A DNA stretch of 64,000 bases from Heloderma charlesbogerti (Eukaryota > Chordata > Lepidosauria > Squamata > Helodermatidae), in assembly GCA_026122225.1 (NCBI GenBank), contig JANEZZ010002667.1, positions 579,237 to 643,236 of the forward strand. The letters run 5' to 3'. The position numbers were made by a program, and so were the translations under genes. Positions 22,208 through 34,334 of this stretch are shown here, one piece after another; positions within the stretch are counted from its first letter, which is position 1; each line of letters starts with the position of its first letter. A model generated the notes under the pieces. It did no database searches and was not told the DNA's origin. It saw only the letters and a program-made list of their open reading frames with translations.

Positions 22208-23022
22208 GGGCCCTATCTACACAAGCCTTTTACTCCAGGGTGACTGCAAGTCAAGGACCTTTGGGACAGACGACATCGTTGCCACTGTGCAGCCATCCAT
22301 GGTTTTCTCCCGGAAAATGCGGATTTCTAAGGAGGTGCTTTGCTGCGATGTTTTTGGTTTGCTGCGGGTTTCCTGCTTTTTTGGTCTGTCCCTTCCTCAA
22401 ACCGACTTCGCATTTTGCGGTGGGTGTGTTGTAGGCATGCATAGTGCTTGCATCGCTCTGTGACAACCTTTTACTCCCCCCGTCCCTTCACAGCTGTGCA
22501 GTTGCAGGGGCACAGAGAGGCATTTTCATTTATTTAATCATACTCTTGCACATTTTTGCAGCTTCGTATCTTTGCAACGGTTGCTTTTGGACTCGGTGCC
22601 CAAAGACTGGGGGGTCTTGGGGGAGGACCAGCTTTGCTCCGGCCACCATTTTGGAGTGATGGGTAGGCACATACCTCACGCCTTGGGTGCGAACCATCAC
22701 TAAAGTCTCAGGCTGGGGAACTGCCAAACAGTTGGCCTGGAAATGAAGAAGCACAGATCTCCCACATTTTGTCTAACGAGGGACGGACAGACACAACAGG
22801 ACCCCTCAAATGCAAAACAGCCACTGAAGTGTCGCACCCCCACTCTCACAGGTCTGCACAGCTGCGTGTTAAAATATAAAGGCAAAAAAAGGGCATGGTG
22901 GAGTCTGTTGGGGAAATCTGCAGTAAATCACAAGTGTATCACAGCAGAAGCTAATTTGAAGCTGCAATGCTGCGCAGTTGCGATGGAGTGAAGGGTGAAA
23001 GTGGTGCCATATAGATGGGGCC
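22208..23022. mobile_element. MITE-like element with GGGCCCTATCTACA ends
   Basis: The left GGGCCCTATCTACACAAGCC and the right end, whose inverse is GGCCCCATCTATATGGC, are inverted repeats enclosing about 815 bp of moderately GC-rich DNA without a transposase. No clear duplication was found, so the superfamily is open. ORFs within it are not supported as genes. Confidence 0.55.
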
Positions 23023-23061
23023 TAATAGCAATCTAAGGGCATTTGGCAAGACAGTAGGCTG

Positions 23062-23250
23062 CCAAACTAGTCCCCACTCAGACATGGAAGCTCACTGGGT
23101 GACTTTGGGCCAGTCACAGACTCTCAGCCCAACCCACCTCACAAGGTTGCTATTGTGAGGATAAAATGAAGGAGGAGGATTGTGTAAGCCACCCTGGGTT
23201 CCTTAAGGAGGAAAAAATGCGGGATATAAATGTAACAAACAAACCAAACC
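23062..23250 (+). mobile_element. tRNA-derived SINE, 5'-truncated
   Basis: It aligns with the full copy at 24399 from the B-box region (TAGTCCCCACTCAGACATGG) through GTGACTTTGGGCCAGTCACA to the GGGATATAAATGTAACAAAC tail. Confidence 0.85.
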
Positions 23251-23691
23251 AAACCTGATTCCCCAAAGGATTTATGGCTGCTGTCTGACTGCATTCCCTT
23301 TTTTCAGTACACAGACAACTTTCTCATGCAAAAAGAAAGGGCTTGCCATATCCTCAAAAGTCCAGAGGACTGACTTTGTTGTGGGGAAGAAAAAGTATAA
23401 AGCTAAATGTGCTTTAGGCATTTTAGGTTGCATTGCACTCTTTAAATCATGTAGGGATTTGTCATGGTTCGCTATGGTGTGGATCTGTCATGGTTTTTCA
23501 TGATTGGGCATTTGTCTGTGTAGGGTGAGAGATAAGACAAGTTTATAAACGGTGATTTGTTCTCAGACCAAGATTGTAAAGATATTCCCTTAGGGCATTT
23601 TCACATGCAACACTAAATGTTTTTCCCCCTGTGTTTGTAATAGGAATATGAAACTGGTAGGAATGTACATTCAATTTTATTTCATGGCCAT

Positions 23692-23704
23692 TTGGTTGTG
23701 TGGT

Positions 23705-23735
<31 letters not shown>

Positions 23736-23738
23736 ATG
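23692..23738. repeat. (TG)n microsatellite
   Basis: TGGTTGTGTGG leads into a pure GT run and ends in GTATGTATGCATG. Confidence 0.95.
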
Positions 23739-23899
23739 CATGCCAAATGAGGATAACATTTCAGTGAAGTGAAGTGGGCTCTTGTCCATGACAGTGAATG
23801 CCACAATAAATCTGTTAATCGTTAAGATGCCACAAAACTCTGTGGTGTTTGCTGCAAGAAGCTAATGAAGCTACCCCGCTGGAAGCTGTTGTTATTTAA

Positions 23900-24035
23900 T
23901 ACTGATGAAGCACCTACAGTTTTCTAAAGAGTGTGCAGATATTGAAAAATCAGACAGTCTCTGCTCACAGGCTCACAATCTAATAGACATGATACAAAAG
24001 GAAAAACAAACAGGGAGGGAAGAGGAAACAAGCGT
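23900..24035. repeat. Old interspersed repeat, unclassified
   Basis: The TGAAGCACCTACAGTTTTCT...CTCACAATCTAATAGACATG pattern resembles the stretch at 52440-52600 (CAAAGGAGCTTGCTGTCTAT). The family is not identified. Confidence 0.4.
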
Positions 24036-24398
24036 TGGAGTATTGCCTCTTCTGCCTTTCATCACAGATTGAGAAAATTCATTTGTGCACAATTAGCACA
24101 ATAACACTTAGCATCATGAAAAAAAGCCTTTATAGTGTACAGCTGGTTTTGTAGTTCAAGCTCCTGTCTTTTACTTCTGAAGGAAACTGTTCCAGTCCTC
24201 TTACAGCAGCCTGGTGTCAGCCAACACACTTTAACATTTTGGGAGATCCTTGTATGGTTTTAAAAATAAACTGTTGCTGTGGGTGCAACCACTAGAAGAG
24301 ATTTTTTAAAAGGGCAAGCTAATCAAGATGTATTTGGAGTCTTTTGTTCACTGGAGTTCCACCCTCCTCTATTTACTTAGTAAATACACTGAACATGA

Positions 24399-24638
24399 GA
24401 GCCAGTGTGGCGTAGTGGTTAGAGTGTTGGACTGGGAGCCCAGAGATCCGGGTTCTAGTCCCCACTCGGCCATGGAAGCTCACTGGGTGACTTTGGGCCA
24501 GTCACAGACTCTCAGCCCAACCTACCTCACAGGGTTGTTGTTGTGAGGATAAAAGGGAGAGGAGGAGGATCATGTAAGCCGCCTTGGGTTCCTTGCAAGA
24601 GGAAAAAAGGCGGGATAGAAATGCAATAAATAAATAAA
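24399..24638 (+). mobile_element. tRNA-derived SINE, full length
   Basis: The copy starts GAGCCAGTGTGGCGTAGTGG. It has an A-box-like TGGCGTAGTGGTT, a B box GGGTTCTAGTCCCC, a GGGTGACTTTGGGCCAGTCA block, a central AACCTACCTCACAGGGTTGT and the tail GGCGGGATAGAAATGCAATA with AAATAAATAAA. AACAT on both sides is a possible short target duplication. It is the best-preserved of at least four copies in the window. Confidence 0.9.
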
Positions 24639-24639
24639 C

Positions 24640-26915
24640 ATGTGCAGGGTACAATCAGTAGCTGCAGGAGTGCAGTCCGGGGTCACTGTGAGCTGGAATC
24701 AGCCTTGGAACCTGCTTTCCTGACTAAGGTTCAGACCTTGAATAGTTAAAGTACCCAGAACCTTCAGCTTGCAAAACATATGTTCTGTCACTGAGTCATG
24801 GGCCCTGCGCAGAGACCTTTTTCCTCATTATTGTATTGAGTACAGACAGAACACAGTTTCCTGGGAACAGGAACGCTTCAGTCTTCCAGGTCAGTAGAAA
24901 TGGTCTCAAAGATAGCTTGACCCTGGGACTTCTTGCTGTGGTAATCAGCATCTTGGAGCAATCTTATCAATTACTGTTCCACACAGCACTTTGGTTGGGA
25001 GTCCCTGGAAGGTAAAAAGAGAATAAACCCAGTAGCACATAGCCATGACATAGGTTCAGGAGAAGAGGAAAGATCCAGCAGGGTGCTACCACTACTGGTA
25101 ATGAAGTTGCGCTAGCAGAAACCGAAGCTTACACAACATCAAAAGTGCTTGCTAGTGCAACAAGATTAATAGGAAACCTGTCATGCTAGGAAGCGCTATT
25201 GATATTGTACAAGCGTTGGTTTCCTCTGGCAAAACATCAGTAGTGCTAACAGCAGCACACTGCTAGATCCTTTCTATAGTTATTCATTTTTATCTACCTA
25301 AGATACCCATCATGCAAGGTCTGCTGACTTCTGCTTTTGGCAAGAAAGAAAGAATGGCTCTTGCCTTTTCCTTTTTCTGTTGAAGCAGTTATGGGTTAGG
25401 AAGTGGACCAGGCATATAAGCTAAGGAGACCATAACCATTGTCTTGGAGCAGAGCTCTGCCTAAATGGCCCTTTCATTTCCCTCAGTGGGCTATAACGTG
25501 GTTGAATTGTACTAGGCTGCAAACAGTTCTGAATGATCCATATTGGTCAGATGTATTTGTGGTATATGCGTTTATTTATATGTACTGAACAGCGTAATGA
25601 GTTACACTTTTAGAATGTAATTAGCTTAAGTAGAGTTTTTAATCTTTTATTTGGTAAAAATTTTGTGCTTATTCCAAAAATGTGGCCTAATAGTTAAATT
25701 AATATTGGCTATTGCATTAAGATACAGTACATTAACAAAACTAATTAAATTAATTTGTGTGGAAAATGGTGTATGCATTCTTGACCTGCTAAAAGAGAAA
25801 ATATGAGTTATAGCGCTCTTTCATGTGGTTGAATGTGACTTCCTTGCTTTTGTTTAGGGAGTATTCTTTCCACTTATGATTGTTGTTTTCAACCATTTCC
25901 TCTTAAAAAGATACAGCAACTGGGTTGATATGTATGAATATGAAACTATAAAATTCTGTGTATATCTTGTATTTCTAGCTTCAGTTTGGTGACATTAGCT
26001 GTGGAGTGGGTTAAATTACTAACATAGTGAAGTGGGATTACTGCATGTTAGATTTAAAAGTGTGTTAGGAAATGAAATAAGGCTGCAGCTTGGAAAAGGT
26101 ATGTATAAATAAGACTTGACATTTCCTTCTTCTGCCTCCTGGCAAAGCCTCATGCCATTTTGATTTACAGATTATTATCTTCAGGGTTTTGATGAGACTT
26201 AAAACTGTCCTCTCTTGCTCTAGAAAAATCCACAAAGCTCATTGGTAGAGAGTCAAACCAGCCTCTGGCATTAGAAAGTCTCTCTTACTGAAAGGCAGGC
26301 TTTTGCTGCCTATGAGATCATCAGAGAGATAAAAGCCTAAAAGCTCATCCAAGTTACGTCCTTGGCCCTCCTGGAAATTAACTTTCTGGTGACAGCCTGC
26401 ATATGTAAACATTAATAAATAAGCTTTTCGTTTGAAAAAAAAAAATCTGTCGTACTTATCCTGTCAGTTGTAGCTTATTTTGGATTGCATTTTATGTCAC
26501 CTTATCTATTCCTCCTTATTCCTGTTCTTACCACAACAAGTTTATATTTATTTAATGCTTTTTTTCTCCCATTTCTGCCATTCTCAGCAATAAAAAAATC
26601 CTATTGTTTTGCTCAGGCCAGATGCCTTTAAACCCCTTTTCAAAACCCTCCCATCTTCCTGAAGGTTTGTCCAAGTCTGCCATGGACAAACACATTCAAT
26701 GCTGTCAGCAGTCAGATCATTCTATGGTAGTCATTTCTAAAATTTATAAGTCACAGTGTTCTCTTCATTCACTTAAATAGTGCCCTTATAGTGGTTCTGT
26801 TAAAAAGCCAGGAACAATTGTGCTTCTCTTCTTGATGTCCTTAAGTTAAGCACTCAGTGCATTGCTGATGCTAAATACTGGAATAATCACCAGCACAATT
26901 ATTTATTATAATGCA
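24640..26915. other. No gene recognised; one decayed SINE piece
   Basis: Around 24740-24815, CAGCTTGCAAAACATATGTTCTGTCACTGAG resembles the antisense tRNA part of the SINE at 15231. The remainder is AT-rich DNA in which I see no feature. Confidence 0.4.
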
Positions 26916-26916
26916 G

Positions 26917-27022
26917 TGAGCAATCTGTGGCCCACGAAATGTAGATTCTTACAACTCTCAACATCCTTACAATTGGCCATGCTGGCTAGGGCTGATTGGA
27001 GTTGTAGGCTGCAGGTTGCCCA
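26917..27022. mobile_element. Degenerate hAT MITE
   Basis: GCAATCTGTGGCCCACGAAA, TGGCCATGCTGGCTAGGGCT and GGAGTTGTAGGCTGCAGGTT follow the order of the element at 21602 with many substitutions. Confidence 0.65.
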
Positions 27023-27028
27023 TTATTG

Positions 27029-27126
27029 TTGGATGCAGATTTAGTCATAGTGGACCCATTGAAATCAGTGTGACTTACTCTTGATTTCAATGGACCTACC
27101 CTAAGTATAACTAAATCTGCATCCAA
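27029..27126. mobile_element. Palindromic MITE, GATYCAGATTTAGTC family
   Basis: TTGGATGCAGATTTAGT at the left is the exact inverse of ACTAAATCTGCATCCAA at the right, with a TGATTTCAATGG-type core. Related copies are at 54089, 56526 and 60095. Confidence 0.75.
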
Positions 27127-29074
27127 ACCTATATTTCTACAACAATCTGAGGTAATTATTCAGCAACAACTTAGGGTATTTTATACATAGTGTTTTTTTA
27201 TTTCTGGAATTAAATGTGTACATTTATTATCATATTTTGGTGAGTGTACCTGTGTGGGAATCTACTGACAAGTTCAATTTCTCTATATTTGCACAGATAA
27301 AGTGTCTATATGTGTGAAGCAGGCCGTAAACCAGCAATATTCCGGTTGATTTGGGTATAATTTAAGTGGTCACCCACTTGAGCCTTGCATTTTATATCTA
27401 GGAATTTAAGAGCACCATAAATGTGTGCTTTTGATGGTGTTATTGCATAAATGGATATTGGATATTGTAATGGCAGAGTATTACATAAATGTCTTTATTC
27501 ATGTGTATAGAACTACACTTGCAAGAGCAAGCAATGGAGAACTGGACATGAAGACTGGGGTGAAACAGCCCACAACTTTATTGGAGTAACATCGGGAGTT
27601 CATCTGATCAAATGAGAAATCCAAGGTGAGCTGGCGTAGATAATCATTTGAGAATGCTCAGATGAGCTCTCTCTATGGTTTTAACTTAAAAAGCAGTAAT
27701 TTCTGCTTTTTAAAAAGAAAGGAAACGGTAGCATGAGGTAGGCTCACCGTTGGAACTGTGTGCAACCACTGCTGGTTGTACCATACTGTGACTACCTAGA
27801 ACATCAGTCCCACTTATGTATTACACCATTCTGGATATCCTGTCATTCTCCATTTTACTGAGATCCCCTGTGCCACCTCTTGGTATCAGTTCACTCTCCC
27901 TCACTCTGCTTGTATTTTTCCACATCTGCATTAGCTCTTTTGCCAGAACCAAGACAGATAAATTCAATCAATTAAAACTATTGTAACCTAGTGTCAGGTT
28001 TCTAACTGTCATGCTTGACCCAGGCCAACATGACTTGTTGGATGACAGTCTGGAGATCTTGGGATTCCAACAACCCTGTGCATCATCCTGACACTGACAC
28101 CCCTAGAACCTCCAAGGAAGCTACACTGGATCCTCCAGTACTGTTGGACACTGAGGAATCCCTGAGGACCATACATCCCCTATAGAGTCTGAGAGGGAGG
28201 CCAAGCATCTGCCCAGCCCTAGAGTGCACCAGCACCAGAAGGTGGCGGCACAGGCCGCCACCCTGAGGCAAAGCGTGTGCCTCAAGAATCACAGCAACTG
28301 GGCTCCTAATGAGTGAAGGACTCCTCAGGAGGACAATGAGAACTTCTTACACAAGCCTGTGATGAACTTCAGCTGAGTGCTGGGTGGGGCTCTGGAAGCT
28401 CTGGCTATATCAGCTCTCAGTTGGAACTTGAGAGGTACTAGAAACAACAGCTTACCTCAGTTTCCAGTGCCGTGAGCCCTTGTTTCTCTGACCTCGCTCC
28501 ATGACTCAGCCTTTATGTGACTTACCTTTGGACTCTTACTTGACTCTGCATCTTGACTGTGTTTGTATCTGACCACTTACCTATGTTTGGACCTTGACTA
28601 TGCCTCAGATCTTTATCTTGGAACACTCCCTCTTGCCTGGTAATACTGTGTCTTTATCATTACCTGTATACTGGCTACTCCTGTCCAGAACCGCTCTCTT
28701 GCTGAACTGATACCTCTGTGCTTGACCTTTTGCTTGTTTCTTGACTCGCCATTGGATTCCCCCTCCCCATCCAGAGTCAGACCCAGCCTAATTGGGCCAT
28801 CTAGGCCCTATGAGGAATGCCCCAAAGAAGACAAATAACCAGGCAATCCCATCAGCCAGTCAGAGCTCTACTCTTATAAAGAGCAGCCATCCAAAGCCCT
28901 GTGTGCTCTTTCATTCATTTGGGTGGGCTGTGCCCCTTCTTGCATGGACACCCTCCTAAGGCAGGATTTGGGCTTATGTAGGCCCAATTCCCATTTTTAA
29001 TATTTTTTATATAGGTGAAATTCCTAGGCTGTAAAGTCTCATAGGTTGTTGAGCGAATAGGCCTGAAGCCTCAC
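27127..29074. other. No gene recognised; possible old LTR material
   Basis: From 27992 (TGTCAGGTTTCTAACTGTC) to about 28800 the DNA has a pyrimidine-rich, CTTGACT-rich character seen in Gypsy-type LTRs. I found no matching end with a duplication, so it is not called as an LTR. Confidence 0.3.
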
Positions 29075-29350
29075 AGTAGGGCCAGCCCTGCCATTAGATA
29101 GAGTGAGGCAGCCACTTTAACTGGATAATGCTGGGGGGTAGCAGATCTCTTCTGTCCATTTCCCTCTGTTGGAGGACAGAGCTGTGTGGGCCATGAGGCC
29201 TGTCCTGATTTCCTAAATTGGTCTGCTGCCCTCAGGTGTGATGGAGGTTATTATCCTATTTTGAGTATTGAAATAAGATTCAGCTGGCAGTCCAGTCACT
29301 TCTGTATGGGAAAGGGGGACACCATCCTGTCCTTCACCTTAGGCAACAAA
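29075..29350 (+). repeat. Unclassified interspersed repeat, copy 1 of 2
   Basis: The order of blocks (GGGCCAGCCCTGCCATTAGA, GTGAGGCAGCCAC, ATAAGATTCAGCTGGCAGTC, GACACCATCCTGTCC, TAGGCAACAAAATATCTTGT) recurs in reverse at 51887-52186. Both ends of the pair carry GGCTGGCCC/GGCCAGCC-like sequence, suggesting a DNA element. Confidence 0.6.
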
Positions 29351-31262
29351 ATATCTTGTTGTGTCAGATGGCCTCATCCATTTAGGCCCTGTAGGAAAGG
29401 GAGAGGCGTCCATTTAAGAATATATTTCCTGTAGTTTTATCTTTCTAGGAATTTTGCGGTACGGTTTCCAAAACCTTTATTTTTCTTTAGCAGTTTCAGT
29501 CTTGATTTAGCAATTTTTTATATGTATAACGTCTTAAGCTAACACCGAGTATTTCCTGAACTATTCAACACAAACACTTCTGTTTAAGTCTTTATAGAAT
29601 TTTCCCAGCTGAGCTGTGAGACCTAAAGTTTGATTAAGGAGTGTATGCAAAGCAAAACATGCTAAGTAGCAAATAAAAAAGATATTCAAATATTTGCTAG
29701 GTTACCCAACATTTTGTTACGAGCATAAAATAGTCATTTAAATCCTAAAGCACGCTAACGTTTCAAGAGATACAGCTGCTGCAGCTCTCCCAATGTAGTA
29801 TGGCAATTGCAAAATAGGTATTTGACAGTGTGTAGGCAGAATTATATTTTTCAGGATGTTTCAGGAAAGAGCCATATTTATCATTGTGCCCTGTTGTCAA
29901 GGTAACAGTGTTTCTTTGTTGGGTAGCATTCTTGGTAGGGAGCCTAATTTTCCCTTACCTAATTATTGCTAGATATACATTTTCAATTAATGTTATGTCA
30001 GTTCTCTTGAACAACATCCAGGGACTTTCCCCACCCCACCCCTGGGGTTAGGGTCAAACTAGTGGAACAGCCCATGTCTTAGCCTGTGGGTTGTGCTGAA
30101 TTCCTATCAAGTGTGTGAGTATGTGTGTGTGTGGATTTAAAGTGAAAGACAGGTCTAAGAGGATGTTAAACCCTTCCTCTGGTAGCATTTGTCCTCAAAA
30201 CTGACTCTCGCGGCCTTTTTTATCCCAAGGAGTTTACTTCTGGTCTTGGAGCCTCAACAGGACAACGAGAGTTGGGGGAGTCAGTTTGAAGGGGAAGCAT
30301 TGGTGTAGAAAGGATATCAGGAGCTGCTGGTGCTAGCATGTAGGAAACTTCTGTTCTGTGTGGGGCTGCCTTGTATTGACTTTGCCTGAACATCAAGGTT
30401 GTCTTGGCTCTGGATTCAGTTCTGGCTCCTACTTTATCCCGTTACTCATTTGGATTGGTCCTTGATTCTGAGTCCCTGGTTCTGGTTTGAAGCTCTGGGC
30501 TCATCTCAGAAAGCTGCCTATAGCTCAGTCTTGACAAAGGGTTTGGCAGCCTCTTTCAGCTATGGTGTTACTCCCCCCCCCATTGGAATTAGGCACAAAC
30601 GGTATGGGTCATGCCAATATAATGTCTAGTTTGTCCCTTGCATTCAGATGTTAGATTTAGGATATTTCTAGACTGGAGCTTTTCTGTTGCCAATCTATAC
30701 GGCTTTTAGAAAAGTAACGCTTCAATTGGTTTTTATTTCTAGTGAAGTTAATGCAATTACAGTCTATTATCCCTGCCCCAAGTATTTTCCTCATCCCATC
30801 CCTTTCCTACTATGCTGAATGCCACTATATTTAGGTTTCATGTTGCTCTGTTTCCCATGCACTGTGCTGCTCCCATTCTCTCTTCTTCCTTCTGAACCCT
30901 GCTCTCTGTCTAACGTTCTCTTGTCCAATCTTAAACATTCTCAGATTATGCTGCTGAGGCGTTTACCTTGCTTTATGTTCCCTACAGCTCGTTCTGCTGG
31001 TTTTTCCGGCCTAGCTAATTCATGCTTCTCTGTATCTTGTTCTTGGCTGTCTCCTGAGGTCATGGCATTGGATGTGATCACAAAAAATGTCTCCCCCCCC
31101 CCCAAGTGTTTCTGTGAAGGTTTGAAGCCTACAGAGGCAAGGAAAAGAAAAAGGTCATACCTAGAGGCCTGCAGGTTTTTGTTGGGAGGGGGTATCCCTG
31201 AGAGGAGTAGTTTTATGTCCCCAGTTAAGTTTCATTTCTTCAGCTTTAAAACAGTACTTTAG
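29351..31262. other. No gene recognised
   Basis: No supportable exon. A GCATTGGTGTAGAAAGGATA region near 30300 and CTTGACT-rich DNA to 30560 may be decayed LTR material. The 147-codon ORF at 30819-31262 contains a C-homopolymer and shows no domain. Confidence 0.4.
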
Positions 31263-31575
31263 GTTTTGAGGGAGGAGGGTATATAAAAAGAGAGAGTTGG
31301 AATGACTAGAGCAGTAAGATCAGAGTCAGAGAGATCAGAGCATGAAAAGAGAGAAGGCAGAAGCAGCCTGGAGAAGTCTAAATGCAGCTAGGGTAAAGGA
31401 ACTTGCATTTTGCAATGTTTATTTTATCTTAATGCCTTTTTTATCAGTCAGCTCTATTGTGTAAATACCTTTAGTTGTGATTTGCTTGCTTTAATTTACC
31501 AATAAACTGTTGTGGTTAAACCCTGTGTCTAGAGTGTCAGTCACCCCACGACTACAGTTTAAACCCCACATTATT
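31263..31575 (+). repeat. Possible LTR fragment with TATA and poly(A) signals
   Basis: GGGTATATAAAAAGAGAG (about 31276) is TATA-like. CCAATAAACTGTTGTGGTTA (31499) is a polyadenylation signal with a GT-rich follow-up, and CCTGTGTCTAGAGTGTCAGT looks like U5. The outer ends and a target duplication were not found. Confidence 0.35.
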
Positions 31576-32640
31576 GGAAAGGGGAAGGTAAAAGAAGATG
31601 GGGCTCTTAAGGAGGCAAGAGATCCTTCAGGAGTTGCTCAGGGGGTTCAGATCCTAAGGGGAACCTTGACAGTCTCCTATGAGGCAAGTGTCTCTGTCCT
31701 AATAATACAATGTGAGTGCATTGTAGCCCAAAAGGGACAGTCCAAGTAGTGAGATACACGAAGGAGAAATGGGGCAGAAAATACCAGGATGATGAAAGTG
31801 GAAGGTCCTGTTTCCATGACAAATTCAGCATGTGGTGGCCACGGGAAGATTTTAGTCCAGGGTGAGCCACTTATATGTTCTTGTGCTTCATTTGGTTTTT
31901 GATTTTGCTTCGGAAGGCCCTGAGTAGATGCGGCAAGAACTGGGAAACACTGCTGAGTACTGGGTGTTCTCCTGGAATGATATTTTCAGAGCTTCCAGAA
32001 AACAGGACCAATCCCAAAGAAGGAGGAACAGAAAAAAAATGGGTCTGCAGCAGGTTCATGTGAGGGAAAGGGAGTGCAGGGCAGGTAGGACAAGCTACTG
32101 GAGCATTTCCAGCTCTGCAATCTGGTGCTTAGTCCATGACACCAACACACAGTACTCTAATGCTGTCTTGGCTGTGGTCCCAATGCCAGTATTGCACCAC
32201 TGAAATTGTTCTGAAGAATCAGAATTTTCTGAATCATTACAATAAACTTTAGAAGGTTTTCTGGGGTATGCATTTACAGTATCATTTCAACTTGTTAAGC
32301 AGACCAGGTTTCTTTGTTTAAAGTGACAGGAGTGCTTTCAGCAAAATGTGTTAAAATTTAATGTGGGCTTATTCTATAGTTAAATTCTTAAACTTGAACT
32401 ATATGGCTTCCTGGAAAACTGGAGATATATCAGAGTTATGCTTGCTGTTTCTATGCAAGCCTTTGCAATGCGTAGTGAGCTTTTGTCATAGTTGGTCAAG
32501 GATCTCTGATATTTTAAATGTCAGAGCTTGTCAGATTGTTCACGGAATTTCTGAGTTGTCTTAATTTTGTAATCCTGTTGTTTAAGTTTCAAAGTCCATA
32601 TAGCTTGATATTTTCCTTAAATATATCTGCTTGGTTGCAA
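31576..32640. other. No recognised feature
   Basis: Upstream flank of NEBL exon 1 without a recognisable repeat or exon. The ORFs overlapping on both strands here show no domain. Confidence 0.4.
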
Positions 32641-32650
32641 GATGGTATTA

Positions 32651-32760
32651 ACTATTTTTGTTTTAAGAATGGCCACTAGCAAGGGCATCTGTGACACCTT
32701 TCACTCAACTCTTGTGCTGCATTTTTCAGATAAGACCTTTCAAGCGCTGCCTAAATAAGG
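32651..32760 (+). promoter_or_regulatory. Candidate muscle-type control sites upstream of nebulette exon 1
   Basis: CTATTTTTGT (about 32652) is one mismatch from an MEF2 site. TGTGACACCTTTCAC (about 32691) has a T-box-like core. CTAAATAAGG (32751-32760) is one mismatch from an SRF CArG box and could also act as a weak TATA-like element 124 bp before the ATG. Such sites suit a cardiac gene, but short motifs are common by chance and no start site is visible. Confidence 0.25.
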
Positions 32761-32883
32761 AAGAAACCATGGGGAGTCTCAGCTTGCCATAAGACAAGAG
32801 TGGCACAGGCATTCAACAAGTTGTGCAGAGCACAAGCTATTTTGCCTTACTGAACTTTGCTGTTTTTCTAACAAAACAAAAAA

Positions 32884-32952
32884 ATGAGAATGCCTTTTCA
32901 GGAATCAAGAGAGAATGAAGAAGAGGAGGAGGAAGAGGAAGATGATGCACAG
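32884..32952 (+). CDS. NEBL: Nebulette exon 1 (coding part)
   Basis: The 23 codons start MRMPFQESRENEEEE and end DDAQ, matching the short acidic N-terminus of vertebrate nebulette before its first nebulin module. The first ATG was chosen because family members start with MR. The second ATG two codons later is less likely. The acidic run of glutamates is a known feature of this N-terminus. The exon ends at CAG followed by GCAGGT, so the donor would be GC rather than GT. Using the GT four bases later would shift the frame and give a stop within the first codons of exon 2. Reading straight through gives only a 74-codon frame with no family match. Confidence 0.85.
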
Positions 32953-33044
32953 GCAGGTGGCTCAGACACGTTCTGTAAAGTTCTGAAGGATGCATTATGT
33001 GATTTGTATTCATTTTTTGGAATTCTTTCCTCTTTCTACTCTAG
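32953..33044 (+). other. NEBL: NEBL intron 1, 92 bp, apparent GC-AG intron
   Basis: It begins GCAGGTGG and ends TTTCTACTCTAG with a good pyrimidine tract. Exons 1 and 2 are both phase 0 at this junction, and joined they give the family order (acidic N-terminus then VFxKPV). It is very short compared with introns 2-5, which are 6.6-8.7 kb or longer. Confidence 0.65.
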
Positions 33045-33116
33045 GTGTTCCTTAAGCCTGTTGTTAAGGACAGAAACATGGAACTTGCTAGGAGGTGTAC
33101 TGAAATGATAAGTGAT
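33045..33116 (+). CDS. NEBL: Nebulette exon 2
   Basis: The 72-bp exon encodes 24 residues, VFLKPVVKDRNMELARRCTE and MISD, closely matching the nebulette segment between the acidic N-terminus and the first complete module. It is bounded by CTCTAG and GTAAGT. The final Ser-Asp forms the first half of an SDxxYK actin-binding motif completed by the first residues of exon 3. The splice is phase 0. Nebulette binds actin and Z-disc proteins in heart muscle; this exon lies at the thin-filament-facing N-terminus. Confidence 0.92.
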
Positions 33117-33654
33117 GTAAGTAAAGGTTTCCAGTGGTCTTTTAATTCCTTATTGTGTGCTTATGTTTCTAGTAGCTGTCGTGTTTAAATATTACCTCAA
33201 GCAAGCATCCAAAACTCTGATAGAAATTAGTTCCTGAAAAATAGGTATGCATGTGTGTGAAAGGGCTGGACGTTTTACTTTAAAATGACATTGTTGGTCC
33301 AGTTTTTGTCCTTTTAGTCTTCTGCTTTTCTTTTTCTGTAATTCATTTGTAATCTCTCAGTAGAAGCTTAATTCAGAGTACATTGATATACTTGGACAGA
33401 ATTTAAAATAATGTAATGCACACCCAAATCATTTAGAAGCTGACTTTAAAGTGGCATAATAAGTGATGAGTTTAAGCATTTAGTGGCTCTCACCCACTTT
33501 TCTTAGGCTAGCCTTGAATATTGGTTTCTGGAATGTTAACACCTTCTAATTTAAATATAAGGTTAAAAAAACCCTAAAGATCACATCCACAATATTTTGG
33601 GTTATGGTTGAGGTACATTTCCCAGTTGGAGCTTCTATAATTTAGAGCAGTTGA

Positions 33655-33965
33655 GTCTCCGGGCCAGTTGGCATGAACAACTCATCCTGAGTTAATTTCC
33701 CTGCGAGAGCTGCAATGCGGGCCAGCCGCCATTATGAATATGCAAGCCCCGGCCAGGGGTTGATGTGGCTTGTTGTGTCATCTGAACCTAGGCAGCAGGA
33801 GTTATTTGAGGGTTAAAAAGCCCTCACATAACCCTAAAGTAGACCTGGCCAGGGCTTGCATGTTCATAATGGCAGACGGGACGCACCACGCTGCTCCAAG
33901 GATTAATTAACCCATATTGGGCTGTCATGTCATCTGAACCCAGTCTCTGCCTCAAAAAGTTCAGC
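33655..33965. mobile_element. Palindromic MITE in NEBL intron 2
   Basis: GCCGCCATTATGAATATGCA and AGCCCCGGCCAGGG are mirrored by CCTGGCCAGGGCTTGCATGT and TCATAATGGCAGAC. TGTCATCTGAACC occurs on both sides. The outer ends and duplication are unclear. Confidence 0.55.
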
Positions 33966-34334
33966 AGGTGGGTTTGAGGGAGAGCGCCTTTTTTGTGGTA
34001 GCACCTGAGCTGTAACATTCCCTCCCTAGGAGGCACCTCTGGCTGCTTCATTGTATAGTCCTTGCTGTTTGCTCAGAACATGGTTCTTCAGGAAGCCTTT
34101 GGGGAACTGGGGAAATTGATTATCAGTGGTCATTATTGCTGTCCCCCTCCCCCCTTAGTTTTGATTTGTTTTTGTTTTTTTTAAACTTACTTTCTGATAA
34201 TGTATATGTGTTTTTAATTCTGTGACTTCACCAAAGTAGCCATAGGTCACACCATAACCTTTCAAGCTCTGTAATAGGGGGATAATAATATTGAGCAGTC
34301 TTGAGATAATATACTAAAAACAACTTGTACACTT

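Noticed and set aside
24399..24475. tRNA gene
   Set aside because: A and B boxes are present, but the sequence continues into a SINE body and tail shared with other copies, and no complete cloverleaf is seen.
27992..28800. Another solo LTR
   Set aside because: It begins TGTCAGG and has LTR-like composition, but no matching end with a 5-bp duplication was found.
30819..31262. A 147-codon membrane-like ORF
   Set aside because: No start context, no family motif, and a C-homopolymer within it; nothing supports expression.
32884..33108. A single-exon 74-codon protein
   Set aside because: It is a read-through of NEBL exon 1 into intron 1; splicing gives the family sequence instead.
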